64,000 nt of DNA from DATGZH01 sp035297265 (GCA_035297265.1 DATGZH010000039.1:1-64000), one strand, 5' to 3'. Positions 32,155 to 40,993 are shown, counted from the stretch's first letter. Notes: generated from the sequence alone by a model not told the origin. Made by a program: numbers and translations.

Positions 32155-32931
32155 ATGAGCGGCGTGGCAGGGGAGGATGCCGGAGCCGACCCGCGCACAC
32201 TGCGCGGCGACGGACGGACGCTCGACCAGCTGCGGCCGGTCTCCTTCCATCGGGACTTCACCGAGTTCGCCCTGGGCTCGGTGCTCGTCGGCATGGGTCG
32301 GACGAAGGTGCTGTGCACGGCCTCGGTCGAGGACCGCGTCCCGCAGTGGATGCGGGGCACGGGCAAGGGCTGGGTGACCGCGGAGTACTCGATGCTCCCT
32401 GGCTCGACGGCCGAGCGTTCCTCACGCGAGGCGGCCCGCGGCCGTCAGTCCGGGCGGACCCAGGAGATCCAGCGTCTCATCGGCCGGTCCCTCCGCTCGG
32501 TCTGCGACATGGTGGCCCTGGGCGAGGTCCAGGTGACGGTGGACTGCGACGTCCTCCAGGCCGACGGGGGCACCCGGACCGCCTCGATCTGCGGCGCCTA
32601 CGTCGCCCTCCACGACGCCTTCACCCGCATGATCGGGAAGGGTGCGTTGAAGGACCAGCCGCTCACCGACGCGGTGGCCGCGGTCTCGGTCGGCGTGATC
32701 GACGGTGTCTGCATGCTCGACCTCCCCTACGAGGAGGACGCCCGGGCCGAGGTCGACATGAACGTGGTCATGACCGGCGGTGGGCGCTTCGTCGAGGTGC
32801 AGGGGACGGCCGAGGGGCTCCCCTTCTCCCGGGGCGAGCTCGACGAGCTCCTGGCCCTGGCCGAGGGCGGCATCGGCCAGCTCACGGCGGCCCAGGCGGC
32901 GGTGCTCGCCGAGCCGCCGGCGCCGCGCTGA
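32155..32931 (+). CDS. rph: ribonuclease PH
   Basis: A 258-residue phosphorolytic 3'-5' exoribonuclease that trims tRNA 3' ends. Signature segments are GRTLDQLRPVSF, GRTKVLCTASVEDRVPQWM, GWVTAEYSMLPGST, GRTQEIQRLIGRSLR and DCDVLQADGGTRTASICGA. It starts at ATG 32155. rph and rdgB are paired here with a short gap, as in many actinobacteria. Confidence 0.97.
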   Translation: MSGVAGEDAGADPRTLRGDGRTLDQLRPVSFHRDFTEFALGSVLVGMGRTKVLCTASVEDRVPQWMRGTGKGWVTAEYSMLPGSTAERSSREAARGRQSGRTQEIQRLIGRSLRSVCDMVALGEVQVTVDCDVLQADGGTRTASICGAYVALHDAFTRMIGKGALKDQPLTDAVAAVSVGVIDGVCMLDLPYEEDARAEVDMNVVMTGGGRFVEVQGTAEGLPFSRGELDELLALAEGGIGQLTAAQAAVLAEPPAPR

Positions 32932-32944
32932 GCCCAGTCGCCCG

Positions 32945-33562
32945 TTGACCGCCCCGGGCGACCGATCGCCCCTCGTCCTCGCCACCGCCAACCCCGACAA
33001 GACGGCCGAGATCCGAGACATCCTCGCGGCGGTGGGCATCGAAGTGCTGCCCCGCCCGCCCGACGTGCCCGACGTGGTCGAGGACGGGAGCACCCTCCTC
33101 GAGAACGCCCGCCTGAAGGCCAGAGCCCTCGTCGCGGCCACGGGCCGGCCGGCGGTGGCCGACGACACCGGGCTCGAGGTGGACGCCCTCGGCGGTGCGC
33201 CCGGCGTCTACAGCGCCCGCTACGCCGGCGAGGACGCCAGCTACGCCGACAACGTACGCCAGCTCCTCTCGTCGTTGGCCGCGCTAGCCGACCAGGGCGG
33301 CGCCCGCCGGGCCCGGTTCGTCACGGTGGCCCTCGCCGCCTTCCCCGACGGCGACGAGGTCGTGGGGGAGGGCGTGGTCGAGGGCCACATCGCCGAGGCG
33401 CCGCGCGGTGGCGGTGGCTTCGGCTACGACCCCGTCTTCGTGCCCGACGAGGGCGGCGGCCGGACGTTCGCCGAGATGACGCCCGTGGAGAAGCACGCCT
33501 GCTCGCACCGGGGCCGGGCCTTCCGGGCGCTCGCCCGGGCCCTCGCCGCCCGCCCCAGTTGA
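32945..33562 (+). CDS. rdgB: XTP/dITP diphosphatase RdgB (HAM1)
   Basis: A 205-residue nucleotide house-cleaning pyrophosphatase. It has VLATANPDKTAEIRDIL, EDGSTLLENARLKA, ADDTGLEVDALGGAPGVYSARYAG, GGGGFGYDPVF and EMTPVEKHACSHRGRAFR. The TTG at 32945, 14 bp after the rph stop, fits the family N-terminus (TAPGDRSPLVLATAN). Confidence 0.96.
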   Translation: MTAPGDRSPLVLATANPDKTAEIRDILAAVGIEVLPRPPDVPDVVEDGSTLLENARLKARALVAATGRPAVADDTGLEVDALGGAPGVYSARYAGEDASYADNVRQLLSSLAALADQGGARRARFVTVALAAFPDGDEVVGEGVVEGHIAEAPRGGGGFGYDPVFVPDEGGGRTFAEMTPVEKHACSHRGRAFRALARALAARPS

Positions 33563-33657
33563 GCTCTGGTGAGCCGGCGCGGGGGAGCGGCTACGGTGTC
33601 GCCGGGTTCGACCCTGGGCTGCTCGATGGGTTGCCCGCCCAGGTCAGGAGGCGGAAG

Positions 33658-34170
33658 GTGAGCGAGGACCAGTCCGACGCGGAGCTGCTGCAGAGCATCA
33701 TCGGCCAGTCGACCGGACGAACGAAGGTGGTCATCGAGCGGGGGCCGGTCGAGAAGTTCGCCGACGCCGTCATCGACCCGAGTCGGGTCTACAAGAGCCC
33801 GGCGGCGGCGGCCGACGCCGGACTGACCGGCATCCCCGCCCCGCCCACCATGCCAATCGGCTTCGGCTACTGGGGGGCCTTCGCCGAGCTGCAGGAGGCC
33901 ACGGCCACCGGGGGCCGGGGCATGGGTGAGGCCTTCGGGCGCCTGATGGCCCGGGGCGGCCTCATCCTGCACGCCGAGCAGGAGTTCACCTACCACCGAC
34001 CGGTCGTGGTGGGCGACGTGCTCGTAGGTGAAGGGAAGATCTCCGACGCCTACCAGAAGGAGAGCAAGGGCCACGTCATGACGTTCATCGTCACCGAGAC
34101 CACCTGGTCGGACGAAGAGACAGGTGAACCGGTCGTGACGTCGAGCTTCAACGTGATGCACCGAACCTGA
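33658..34170 (+). CDS. MaoC N-terminal-type dehydratase (HadA-like)
   Basis: A 170-residue hot-dog protein of the FAS1-like dehydratase/MaoC N-terminal class: GPVEKFADAVIDPSRVY, GIPAPPTMPIGFGYWG, LHAEQEFTYHRPVVVGDVL and TFIVTETTW. In mycobacteria HadA pairs with a HadB subunit that carries the catalytic residues. I chose GTG 33658, which follows AGGAGG; the frame extends to a TTG at 33559 without similarity. The HadB-like partner lies 1 kb downstream, past a GDSL esterase gene. Confidence 0.88.
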   Translation: MSEDQSDAELLQSIIGQSTGRTKVVIERGPVEKFADAVIDPSRVYKSPAAAADAGLTGIPAPPTMPIGFGYWGAFAELQEATATGGRGMGEAFGRLMARGGLILHAEQEFTYHRPVVVGDVLVGEGKISDAYQKESKGHVMTFIVTETTWSDEETGEPVVTSSFNVMHRT

Positions 34171-34210
34171 GGGCGGACCGCCGGTTCGCCACGACAGCAA
34201 GGGGGGAAGC

Positions 34211-35113
34211 ATGCGCAGGCGAGGGATAACGACGTCGCTCCGCACGGCGACGATGTCGGCGGCGGGCCTCGTGCTCCTGGCCACGGTCTTCGTGGGCTCG
34301 GCCCCGGTGGCCCAGGTGGCCCCGGCGGGGGCCGCCGTGACGCCGACCTACTACCTGGCCCTCGGCGACTCCTTGTCGCAGGGCGTCCAGCCCAACAAGG
34401 AGAAGGTCAGCCTGGAGACCAACCACGGCTACGTGGACGACATCTACAAGCTCTACCGGCACCAGATCGCCGCCTTCAAGCTGGAGAAGCTGGGTTGCCC
34501 GGGCGAGACGACGACCACGATGGTCGACGGCGGCATCTGCACCTACACATCCGGCGTGACGGGGGGCGACCCGCTCGGCAACCAGCTGGCGGCGGCCGAG
34601 GCCTTCCTCGCCAGCAACAAGGTCTCGTTCGTCACGCTCGACATCGGGGCCAACGACATCGACGGCTGTGTGGGGCCGTCGGGCATCGACGAGACGTGTC
34701 TCGAGAACGGCATCGCCGCGGTGAACACCAACCTCCCGCTCATCGTGTCGGGCCTGGAGGCGGCGGACCCCGGGGTGCCGATCTACGCGATGGACTACTA
34801 CGACCCGTTCCTCTTCGCCTGGCTGCTCGGGCAGCAGACCCTGGCCGAGGAGTCGGCCACGCTGGCCTCGGGGTTCGACAGTGACCTCGACGGCATCTAC
34901 GCGGCCTACGGGGTGACCGTGGCCCCCGTCGGGAACGCCTTCCAGACCACCAACTTCACCCCCTATCCGGCTCCGGGCGACCTCCCGATCAACGTCCAGC
35001 TCATCTGCGACTGGACGTGGATGTGCTCGGGGCGCGGTCCGAACATCCACGCCACGACGGCGGGCTACACCGAGATCGCCGACACCTTCGAGCAGGTCAT
35101 CGGGTTCAAGTGA
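34211..35113 (+). CDS. secreted SGNH/GDSL lipase or esterase
   Basis: A 300-residue protein with a signal peptide (GLVLLATVFVGSAPVAQVAPAGA). The SGNH blocks are visible: YLALGDSLSQG with the nucleophile serine, the block II/III glycine and asparagine region with LDIGANDID, and the histidine in GPNIHATTAGY. Several cysteines suggest disulphides. It probably cleaves lipid or cell-wall esters outside the membrane. Its position between the two halves of a dehydratase is unusual. Confidence 0.92.
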   Translation: MRRRGITTSLRTATMSAAGLVLLATVFVGSAPVAQVAPAGAAVTPTYYLALGDSLSQGVQPNKEKVSLETNHGYVDDIYKLYRHQIAAFKLEKLGCPGETTTTMVDGGICTYTSGVTGGDPLGNQLAAAEAFLASNKVSFVTLDIGANDIDGCVGPSGIDETCLENGIAAVNTNLPLIVSGLEAADPGVPIYAMDYYDPFLFAWLLGQQTLAEESATLASGFDSDLDGIYAAYGVTVAPVGNAFQTTNFTPYPAPGDLPINVQLICDWTWMCSGRGPNIHATTAGYTEIADTFEQVIGFK

Positions 35114-35196
35114 CGAGGAAGGGCGGGCCGTGGTCTTGACAGGTGGGCGGCGGCCCGCCCAAGGTGGCGCCCGACGGATCGCCGACGGGGGTGACG

Positions 35197-35628
35197 ATGG
35201 CTGACGAGCGGCTCTACTACGAGGACGTGAAGGAGGGCGACGAGGGTCCGGTCAAGACCCACACCCTCACCCGCACCGACCTCGTCCGCTACGCCGGGGC
35301 CTCGGGCGACTTCAACCCGATGCACCACGACGAGGTGCAGGCCAAGGCGGCCGGCCAGCCCAGCGTCTTCGGGCACGGGATGTTCTCGATGGGCCTCCTC
35401 GCCACCGCGGTCACCGACTACGTGGGGGTCGGCAACGTCGTCCATTACAAGGTCCGCTTCGTGAAGCAGACCTGGCCGAACGAGGTGTTGAGCACCAAGG
35501 TCCAGGTCACGGGCAAGCGGGAAGCAGGCGGGCGCCATCTCGTCGACCTCGACGTGCGCCTCGTGAACGCCGACGGCGAGGAGAAGGTGGTCGGCGAGGC
35601 CACCGGGGCGGTCACCTCCCGCGTCTGA
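35197..35628 (+). CDS. MaoC-type (R)-hydratase/dehydratase (HadB-like)
   Basis: A 143-residue MaoC dehydratase. The hydratase motif is DLVRYAGASGDFNPMHHDE, with the catalytic Asp/His, followed by HGMFSMGLLATAVTDYVG and VHYKVRFVKQTWPNE. The ATG at 35197 matches the family N-terminus. Together with the HadA-like protein it should dehydrate beta-hydroxyacyl-CoA or -ACP. Confidence 0.92.
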   Translation: MADERLYYEDVKEGDEGPVKTHTLTRTDLVRYAGASGDFNPMHHDEVQAKAAGQPSVFGHGMFSMGLLATAVTDYVGVGNVVHYKVRFVKQTWPNEVLSTKVQVTGKREAGGRHLVDLDVRLVNADGEEKVVGEATGAVTSRV

Positions 35629-35731
35629 GCGCCGGCCCGTTGGGAAGCCGAGCCGGGGTGGTGGTGGAACAGGACGCCTGGGAGAGGCGCCGGCCAGGCG
35701 GCTGAGCCGCGAGGCTCGCCTCCTCCGCCAC

Positions 35732-36049
35732 GTGCACTCGGCGATCGGCTTCGCCGAGCTGGCCTGTCTCGGCTACGTGTGGTGGTGCGGTGTCCGCCGC
35801 CGTCGTGACCGGGTGCTCGACGTGGCACTCGGCGTCCTCGCCGTCGAAGGAGTGGCCCTCGCCGTCGCCCGTGGTTGCCCGCTCGGCGTCTTCCAACGGC
35901 GGGCCGGCGACGACGTGGCGATGTTCGAGCTGTGGTTCGGGCCGCGCCTCGCGCCCTATGCCATTCCCTTCTTCACCGTGGCCGGCCTCGCCGGCGCGGC
36001 GCTCGTCGGGGTCCGGCCACCCGACCGGCCACCGGTGCCGAGTCTCTAG
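35732..36049 (+). CDS. small membrane protein of unknown function
   Basis: A 105-residue hydrophobic protein from GTG 35732 with about three membrane segments (IGFAELACLGYVWW, LDVALGVLAVEGVALAVA, AIPFFTVAGLAGAALVG). A CPLGVFQRRAGDD motif between the second and third helices resembles the CPLT/CPLG loop of DUF2784-like proteins. Its stop overlaps the stop of the convergent hydrolase gene: both use the palindrome CTAG at 36046-36049. Confidence 0.75.
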   Translation: MHSAIGFAELACLGYVWWCGVRRRRDRVLDVALGVLAVEGVALAVARGCPLGVFQRRAGDDVAMFELWFGPRLAPYAIPFFTVAGLAGAALVGVRPPDRPPVPSL

Positions 36050-36957
36050 CCGTCGAGCCCGGCGAGGACGGCGGCCACGAAGGCGTCCGGGGACTCCACC
36101 ATCGGGTAGTGGCCCACGCCGTCGAGCAGCCGGAGCGGCGCGTCGGGACGGACCCCGTGGAGCCGCTCCGCCATCTGGCGCACGGCGATGGGGTCCTCGC
36201 TGCCCCACACGACGGCGAGGGGCGAGGGGTGCTCCTCGATGGCCCCGGTGAAGCGGGACTGGTGCTGGCGGCGCTCCTCGATGTAGCGAATGAGCCGGGC
36301 CAAGAGGAGGTGCCCGTCGTCGTGGGAGACGAGCTCCCACAGGGCGGCCAGCTCCTCGGCGTCGACGGTCGAGGTCGGGCTGAAGGTGGCCCGCAGGCTG
36401 GCCGTGAGCGTGGTCTCGTCGATCGGGGCCTCCGGGCCGAGCCGCTCGTCGGGGAGCGACAGGAGGAGCTCCTGCCCCGGGCTCAGATGCGCCATCTCGA
36501 TGTAGACGGAGCCGTTGGTGACGACCCGCCGTACCACCTCGACCGGCCAGGTACCCTCGAGCTGGCGGGCGAGGAGCTCACCGCCCACCGTGTCACCCAT
36601 GTCGTGGGAGAGAAGGGAGAGCTCGGTCACCCCGGTACTCGCCACGAACCGGGCGGTGAGGTCGGCCTGCAGGCCCATCGTGTAGGGCCGGTCGGGCTTG
36701 GCCGACAGGCCGTAGCCGAGGAAGTCGACCATGAGCACCCGGCGGCGTGAGCGCAGGCGTTCGACGACGAGGTGGAAGTCGAACGAGCACGTGGGGAAGC
36801 CGTGCAGCACGAGCAGCGGCTCGTGCGCGGCCGGACCGACCGGTGGGAGGTCGAGGGTGAAGACCTCCACCCCGTCGTAGGTGTCGTAGCGACCGAACGC
36901 CTCCCAGGCGGCGACGAGAGGCGAGCGCCACCTCCCCTCGGCCCCCGCCGGTGGCAC
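36046..36957 (-). CDS. alpha/beta hydrolase (haloalkane dehalogenase/MEST-like)
   Basis: A 303-residue hydrolase. The oxyanion region is LLVLHGFPTCSFDF, the nucleophile elbow is SHDMGDTVG with Asp rather than Ser, an acid lies in WGSEDPI and the histidine in GVGHYPMVESPD. An Asp nucleophile points to epoxide hydrolase or dehalogenase-type chemistry, and HGFPTCSFDF recalls MEST-like proteins. I placed the start at GTG 36957, two bases after the SDR stop; an upstream start overlapping the SDR gene cannot be excluded. Probably one operon with the SDR. Confidence 0.85.
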   Translation of the reverse strand: MPPAGAEGRWRSPLVAAWEAFGRYDTYDGVEVFTLDLPPVGPAAHEPLLVLHGFPTCSFDFHLVVERLRSRRRVLMVDFLGYGLSAKPDRPYTMGLQADLTARFVASTGVTELSLLSHDMGDTVGGELLARQLEGTWPVEVVRRVVTNGSVYIEMAHLSPGQELLLSLPDERLGPEAPIDETTLTASLRATFSPTSTVDAEELAALWELVSHDDGHLLLARLIRYIEERRQHQSRFTGAIEEHPSPLAVVWGSEDPIAVRQMAERLHGVRPDAPLRLLDGVGHYPMVESPDAFVAAVLAGLDG

Positions 36958-36959
36958 GG

Positions 36960-37865
36960 TCAGACGAAGCTGAACGGCGGCAGGCCCGGTGAGGCGCTTT
37001 TGAACAGCTCGCCCTTCGCCGCGATCAGGTCCTGTGGGGTCCACTCGTGGTCCCGGTGCAGCTCGCCCACCGGGTGCCAGCCGCCCATGGCCCAGATGTC
37101 GCCGCCGACCACCACGAACACCTGGCCCGTGACGTCGGCCGCCTCGTCGGAGACGAGGAAGCCGACCAGGTTGGCGATGTTCTTCGGGTCCCAGACGTCG
37201 AACCCCTCGGCCGGCTTGGCCGCCATGGCCCCGAAGAGGTCCTCGGTCATCCGGGTGCGGGCCCGGGGGGCGATGGCGTTCGCCGTGACGCCGTAACGCT
37301 GCAGTTCGCGGGCGAGGACGATCGTGAGCGAGGCGATGCCTCCCTTGGCCGCGGCGTAGTTGGCCTGGCCGGCGTTGCCGAACAGGCCGGCCTCCGAGGA
37401 GGTGTTGACGATGCGGCCCGAGGTGGGCTCACCCGTCTTGGACTTGTTGCGCCAGTAGACGGCGGCGAAGTGCGAGCAGGTGAAGTGGCCCTTCAGGTGG
37501 ACCCGGAGGACGTCGTCCCAGTCGGACTCGTCCATGTTGAAGGACATCTTGTCCCGCAGGATGCCGGCGTTGTTGACGAGGATGTCGAGGGAGCCGTAGG
37601 TGTCGACGGCCTGGTTGATGAGGCTCTTGGCGCCGGACCACGAGCTGATGTCGTCGCTGTTGACCATGCCCGTGCCGCCGGCCGAGGTGATGGCGTCGAC
37701 CACCTCCTGGGCGGGCGTCCGGTCACCGCCCTCGCCCGAGACCGAGCCGCCGATGTCGTTCACCACGACCGACGCACCCTCCGAGCCGAACAGCAGGGCC
37801 TCTTCCCGGCCGATGCCCCGGCCGGCCCCGGTGATGATGGCGACCTTGCCGTCGAGCAAACCCAT
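36960..37865 (-). CDS. SDR oxidoreductase, 3-hydroxyacyl-CoA dehydrogenase (HSD17B4)-like
   Basis: A 301-residue SDR with TGAGRGIGREEAL, the VVNDIG segment, VNNAGILRD, NTSSEAGLFGNAGQANYAAAKGG (Ser-Tyr-Lys) and a C-terminal VFVVVGGDIWAMGGW extension. The VVNDIGGSVSGEG insert and the C-terminal extension match the (3R)-hydroxyacyl-CoA dehydrogenase domain of MFE-2/HSD17B4. ATG 37865 has AGGAGG. It fits with the nearby MaoC dehydratases in a beta-oxidation-like path. Confidence 0.92.
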   Translation of the reverse strand: MGLLDGKVAIITGAGRGIGREEALLFGSEGASVVVNDIGGSVSGEGGDRTPAQEVVDAITSAGGTGMVNSDDISSWSGAKSLINQAVDTYGSLDILVNNAGILRDKMSFNMDESDWDDVLRVHLKGHFTCSHFAAVYWRNKSKTGEPTSGRIVNTSSEAGLFGNAGQANYAAAKGGIASLTIVLARELQRYGVTANAIAPRARTRMTEDLFGAMAAKPAEGFDVWDPKNIANLVGFLVSDEAADVTGQVFVVVGGDIWAMGGWHPVGELHRDHEWTPQDLIAAKGELFKSASPGLPPFSFV

Positions 37866-37987
37866 CTGACCTCCTCGTTTCGTGTCGTGCCGCCGCTCGT
37901 CGGTCCCCGAGGACACGGTCCGTCAGCACGGCGCGGCCCGGGCAGCATTGCCGAAATCCCGCCGGCCCGGCAAAAGGTGCCCCGTGC

Positions 37988-39010
37988 TCAGCGGGGGAGC
38001 CGTTCGGCCACGACGGTGCCGACGAGCTCGGCCACCGCGGCCCGCGCCCGCTCGGGCCCGGCGAGATCGACGAGCGACACGACCTCGACGCCGGGGCCGA
38101 GCTGCTCGTCGTCGACGACGGCCGGGTCCACGTCGCCGACGATGCAGAGCACCGGCACCCGGCCGGCCACCAGTCGGATCACGCTGCCCACCACCTTGCC
38201 CTCGAGCGATGTCGGGTCGAGCCGGCCCTCGCCGGTCACGACGAGGTCGGCCCGGGCGAGGCGGGCGGGCAGGTCGACGAGGCCGGCCACGAGATCGAAG
38301 CCCGGTACGACGCGGCCGCCGAGGGCGACGAGGCCGCCGGCCAGGCCGCCGGCGGCCCCCGCACCGGGCACGTCGCGCACGTCCACGCCGAACGCCCGCT
38401 CGTAGTGCTCGGCGACGTCGCCGAGACGGGCCGTGAGTGCCACGACCTGCTCGGGGGTGGCCCCCTTCTGGGGCCCGAAGAGCTCCGCCGCCCGCTCGAA
38501 GCGGGTCGTGACGTCGGTGGCCACGACGAGCTCGGCGCCACGGAGGCGATCCTTCGATCCGATGGCGCTGACCGCGCCGAGGCCCCCGTCGGTCGTCGCC
38601 GAGCCGCCGCAGCCGACGATCACCCGGCGGGCCCCGGCGGCCACGCCGGCGAGGACGAGCTCGCCGACCCCGAAGGTGCTGGCCCCGAGCGGGTCGTTGC
38701 GCTCCGCCCCGCCGGCGAGGAGGAGGCCGGCGGCGGTGGCCATCTCGACGACGGCCACCGGGCCGCTCCCGTCAGGCAGGGCCGGCACGAGCCGCCACTC
38801 GGCCGCCACCGAGGTGGCGAGCGGACCCCGCACCTCGGTGACCCGGGGTTCGCCGCCGACCGCTTCGAGGAGACCTTCACCCCCGTCGGACAGGGGCACC
38901 TCGTCGGCCGTCCACCCGCCGTGTCGAGCGGCCTCGGCCGCCGCCGCGGCCACCTCGGACGCGCTGGCCGTGCCGCGGAACTTGTCCGGCGCGGCGACGA
39001 GGTGGCCCAC
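37988..39010 (-). CDS. glycerate kinase
   Basis: A 340-residue glycerate 2-kinase (GlxK/GarK family): VAAPDKFRGTASASEVAAA, PLSDGGEGLLEAV, GCGGSATTDGGLGA, GPQKGATPEQV, GAGAAGGLAGGL and VTGEGRLDPTSLEGKVV. It phosphorylates D-glycerate, joining glyoxylate or serine-cycle carbon to glycolysis. No other glyoxylate genes are close. It starts at ATG 39010. Confidence 0.93.
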   Translation of the reverse strand: MGHLVAAPDKFRGTASASEVAAAAAEAARHGGWTADEVPLSDGGEGLLEAVGGEPRVTEVRGPLATSVAAEWRLVPALPDGSGPVAVVEMATAAGLLLAGGAERNDPLGASTFGVGELVLAGVAAGARRVIVGCGGSATTDGGLGAVSAIGSKDRLRGAELVVATDVTTRFERAAELFGPQKGATPEQVVALTARLGDVAEHYERAFGVDVRDVPGAGAAGGLAGGLVALGGRVVPGFDLVAGLVDLPARLARADLVVTGEGRLDPTSLEGKVVGSVIRLVAGRVPVLCIVGDVDPAVVDDEQLGPGVEVVSLVDLAGPERARAAVAELVGTVVAERLPR

Positions 39011-39110
39011 CGTCTCAGCTTGCCCGATGGGGCACCGGGACCTCCGGGACGGGCGGTGTCGTCGAGGGTGACACCACCGGCGAGGTCGGCGCTGCCTATC
39101 GTAAGGGCCC

Positions 39111-39899
39111 GTGAGGGGGTCCTTCCGCAGTACCGGTGCCTACTGGCGCGCCGTCGGCGCGCTCGTGGCGGCCGTCGGCGCCGTCGGGGCGGGCGCCGCC
39201 GTCGCACCGGCCGGGGCGGCGATCACCACGTCGACCACCTCCTCGCCCGCTGGCCCCGTGAGCACGCCGGCCGCCAACCTGCAGCGCGCCGTGAGGGCGA
39301 CCCTCGCCACCTCGGGCTTCACGATGAAGGGCTACCAGAAGATCGACCGCGAGGGCTTCAAGCTCGGGTTGGCCAGCAACGTCATCTACCAGGCTCCCGA
39401 CCGCACCATCGGTGGGACGGTCGGCAAGCCCCTCGGCAACATCACGATCGGCACGACCCGTTACCTCCGCGAGACGATGGTGTGCTCCGACGGCACGCAC
39501 GCCTACTGGTGGTGGGCCAGCCCCCTGCTGCCGTCGGAGAACGCCGGGGCCGCGGCCACCAGCTACCTGCGCCAGCTGCTGAGGTTGCCCAACCTGCGCC
39601 AGGAGGGGTCGACGTTCACGTCGCGGTCGCTCGGCCCGGCGACCAACCCCACCTACAAGCAGGCCTTCGGCCCCGGCAAGGTCTTGACCGTGGCCACCGT
39701 CGTCGTGAAGGGCGGCTATGTGTACAAGGCGAGCTACCGCTACTCCTCACCCAAGGCCGTGCTCGAGAACGGCATCACCTATCTGAAGATCGGGACGTCA
39801 CCGCCGGTGCCTTCCCCGCCGGCCGCCCTCGTCTTCCCGTCGATGAAATCGGGCGCACCCCCCAAGCCCCCGTCGGCGATCGTCTGCGCCGGCCACTAG
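39111..39899 (+). CDS. secreted protein of unknown function
   Basis: A 262-residue protein from GTG 39111. Residues 1-37 are a signal peptide (AVGALVAAVGAVGAGAAVAPAGA). A Thr/Ser-rich linker follows, then a domain with AVRATLATSGFTMKGYQKID, APDRTIGGTVG and GTTRYLRETMVCSDG, and a Pro-rich tail. The layout recalls LppX/LprG-like lipid-binding folds, but I see no lipobox and no clear family. It is divergent from glycerate kinase. Confidence 0.75.
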   Translation: MRGSFRSTGAYWRAVGALVAAVGAVGAGAAVAPAGAAITTSTTSSPAGPVSTPAANLQRAVRATLATSGFTMKGYQKIDREGFKLGLASNVIYQAPDRTIGGTVGKPLGNITIGTTRYLRETMVCSDGTHAYWWWASPLLPSENAGAAATSYLRQLLRLPNLRQEGSTFTSRSLGPATNPTYKQAFGPGKVLTVATVVVKGGYVYKASYRYSSPKAVLENGITYLKIGTSPPVPSPPAALVFPSMKSGAPPKPPSAIVCAGH

Positions 39900-40037
39900 G
39901 CCCCGCGGCCGCCGAGCATCTCCGCGAACCCCGCCGGCGACCTGGGGCCGACGCCCGACGGCGGATCCTTACGGAGTTCTTCAACTCCTCCTAACGGGGT
40001 CACAGCCGGCACAAATATCGAGATGGTGCACTGCAGG

Positions 40038-40068
40038 TGGCCGGCCCTCGCTCAGGAAGGGCCGGCCA
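40038..40068 (+). promoter_or_regulatory. 11-bp stem-loop directly before a ribosome binding site
   Basis: Arms TGGCCGGCCCT and AGGGCCGGCCA are perfectly complementary around CGCTCAGGA. The hairpin ends seven bases before the AGGAGG of the 40087 gene. It could stabilise the leader or end upstream transcription. No riboswitch family is recognised. Confidence 0.5.
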
Positions 40069-40086
40069 ACGACCAGGAGGTACTGC

Positions 40087-40419
40087 ATGGCATTCAACTT
40101 GAAACGTCCGCTGCTCGCCGTGGCGCTCGGCTGCGCGGGACTCGGTATCGGACTCGGGGTGAGCCTGGCTGCGTCGTCAGCGGCCACGGCCACGTCGACC
40201 AACCAGCCCGCCGCCAGCACCACGGCCAGCTCCTCGTCCGGGACGTCGTCGAGCTCGTCCTCGGGCTCCACCTCGAGCCCGTCGACGACCGCACCGTCGA
40301 CGACGAGCCCCTCGACGACGACCCCGTCCTCGAGCCACCCGTGCCCGAACATGGGCAACGGCAGCTCGGGCAGCTCCGGCTCGAGCAGCTCGGGGAGCTC
40401 CGGCACCTCCGGGAGCTGA
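40087..40419 (+). CDS. secreted Ser/Thr-rich low-complexity protein
   Basis: A 110-residue protein from ATG 40087 with AGGAGG upstream. Residues 1-30 are a signal peptide (LLAVALGCAGLGIGLGVSLAA). The rest is almost only Ser, Thr, Pro and Gly, with one short CPNMGN segment. Such stretches are often O-glycosylated surface linkers. No domain can be assigned. Confidence 0.65.
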   Translation: MAFNLKRPLLAVALGCAGLGIGLGVSLAASSAATATSTNQPAASTTASSSSGTSSSSSSGSTSSPSTTAPSTTSPSTTTPSSSHPCPNMGNGSSGSSGSSSSGSSGTSGS

Positions 40420-40478
40420 TCCAAAAGGACAGCGACCGGCCGGGCTCGGCCAACCCCCTCCGGCCGTGCCCGAGCCAC

Positions 40479-40517
40479 CCCTCACCGTGCCCGGCGGCGG
40501 GCCGGGCGCGGTGAGGG
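40479..40517. terminator. GC-rich hairpin between convergent genes
   Basis: CCCTCACCG pairs with CGGTGAGGG, and an inner GCCCGGC pairs with GCCGGGC. It lies between the ends of the secreted low-complexity gene (plus) and the 149-residue gene (minus). No U-tract. Confidence 0.5.
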
Positions 40518-40543
40518 CAGGGGGTCGTCCCCGGGCGCCGGCC

Positions 40544-40993
40544 TCAGCTGGCCGCGGCGGCGGGTGACTCGATCTCGCCGTTGGGCGAGGGCCAGGTGAA
40601 GACGATCGCCTCGCCCGGCGTGAGGACCCGCCACTGCTCGAGGGCGCGGGTGAGCGCGGCCGTCACCGGGTCCAGGGCGCCGGCCTGCCACCGGCCGGTG
40701 TGGTGGGCGGCGAGCCCTTCGGCCAGGTCCAGCTCCCGCCGGTGGGCGGCGACGATCGCCCGCCCGGGCCTGGTCACCTTCCTGCCCGTGCTCCTGAACG
40801 TCGCCCCCCGGTCGAGGAGCCCCCAGAAGCCCCGTTCGTAGCCGGTGGCCGCCTCGACCACGTACTGGCTGAGGTCATGGGGCAGGCCCGTCCCGGCGGC
40901 CATGAAGGTGCCCGGGACCCGGGACCGCTTGCCCCGCACCGCATCCCAGTGACAGGAGCGGCGACCCTTCTCCTCCACCTTGTAGAACCGCAC
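40544..40993 (-). CDS. conserved actinobacterial protein of unknown function
   Basis: A 149-residue soluble protein starting MRFYKVEEKGRRSCHWDAVRGKR, with LPHDLSQYVVEAATGYERGFWGLLDRGATF and a C-terminal LTPGEAIVFTWPSPNGEI. Proteins of this type are found in actinobacteria without known role. The start at 40993 is 65 bp before the tRNA-Leu 3' end on the same strand. Confidence 0.75.
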   Translation of the reverse strand: MRFYKVEEKGRRSCHWDAVRGKRSRVPGTFMAAGTGLPHDLSQYVVEAATGYERGFWGLLDRGATFRSTGRKVTRPGRAIVAAHRRELDLAEGLAAHHTGRWQAGALDPVTAALTRALEQWRVLTPGEAIVFTWPSPNGEIESPAAAAS

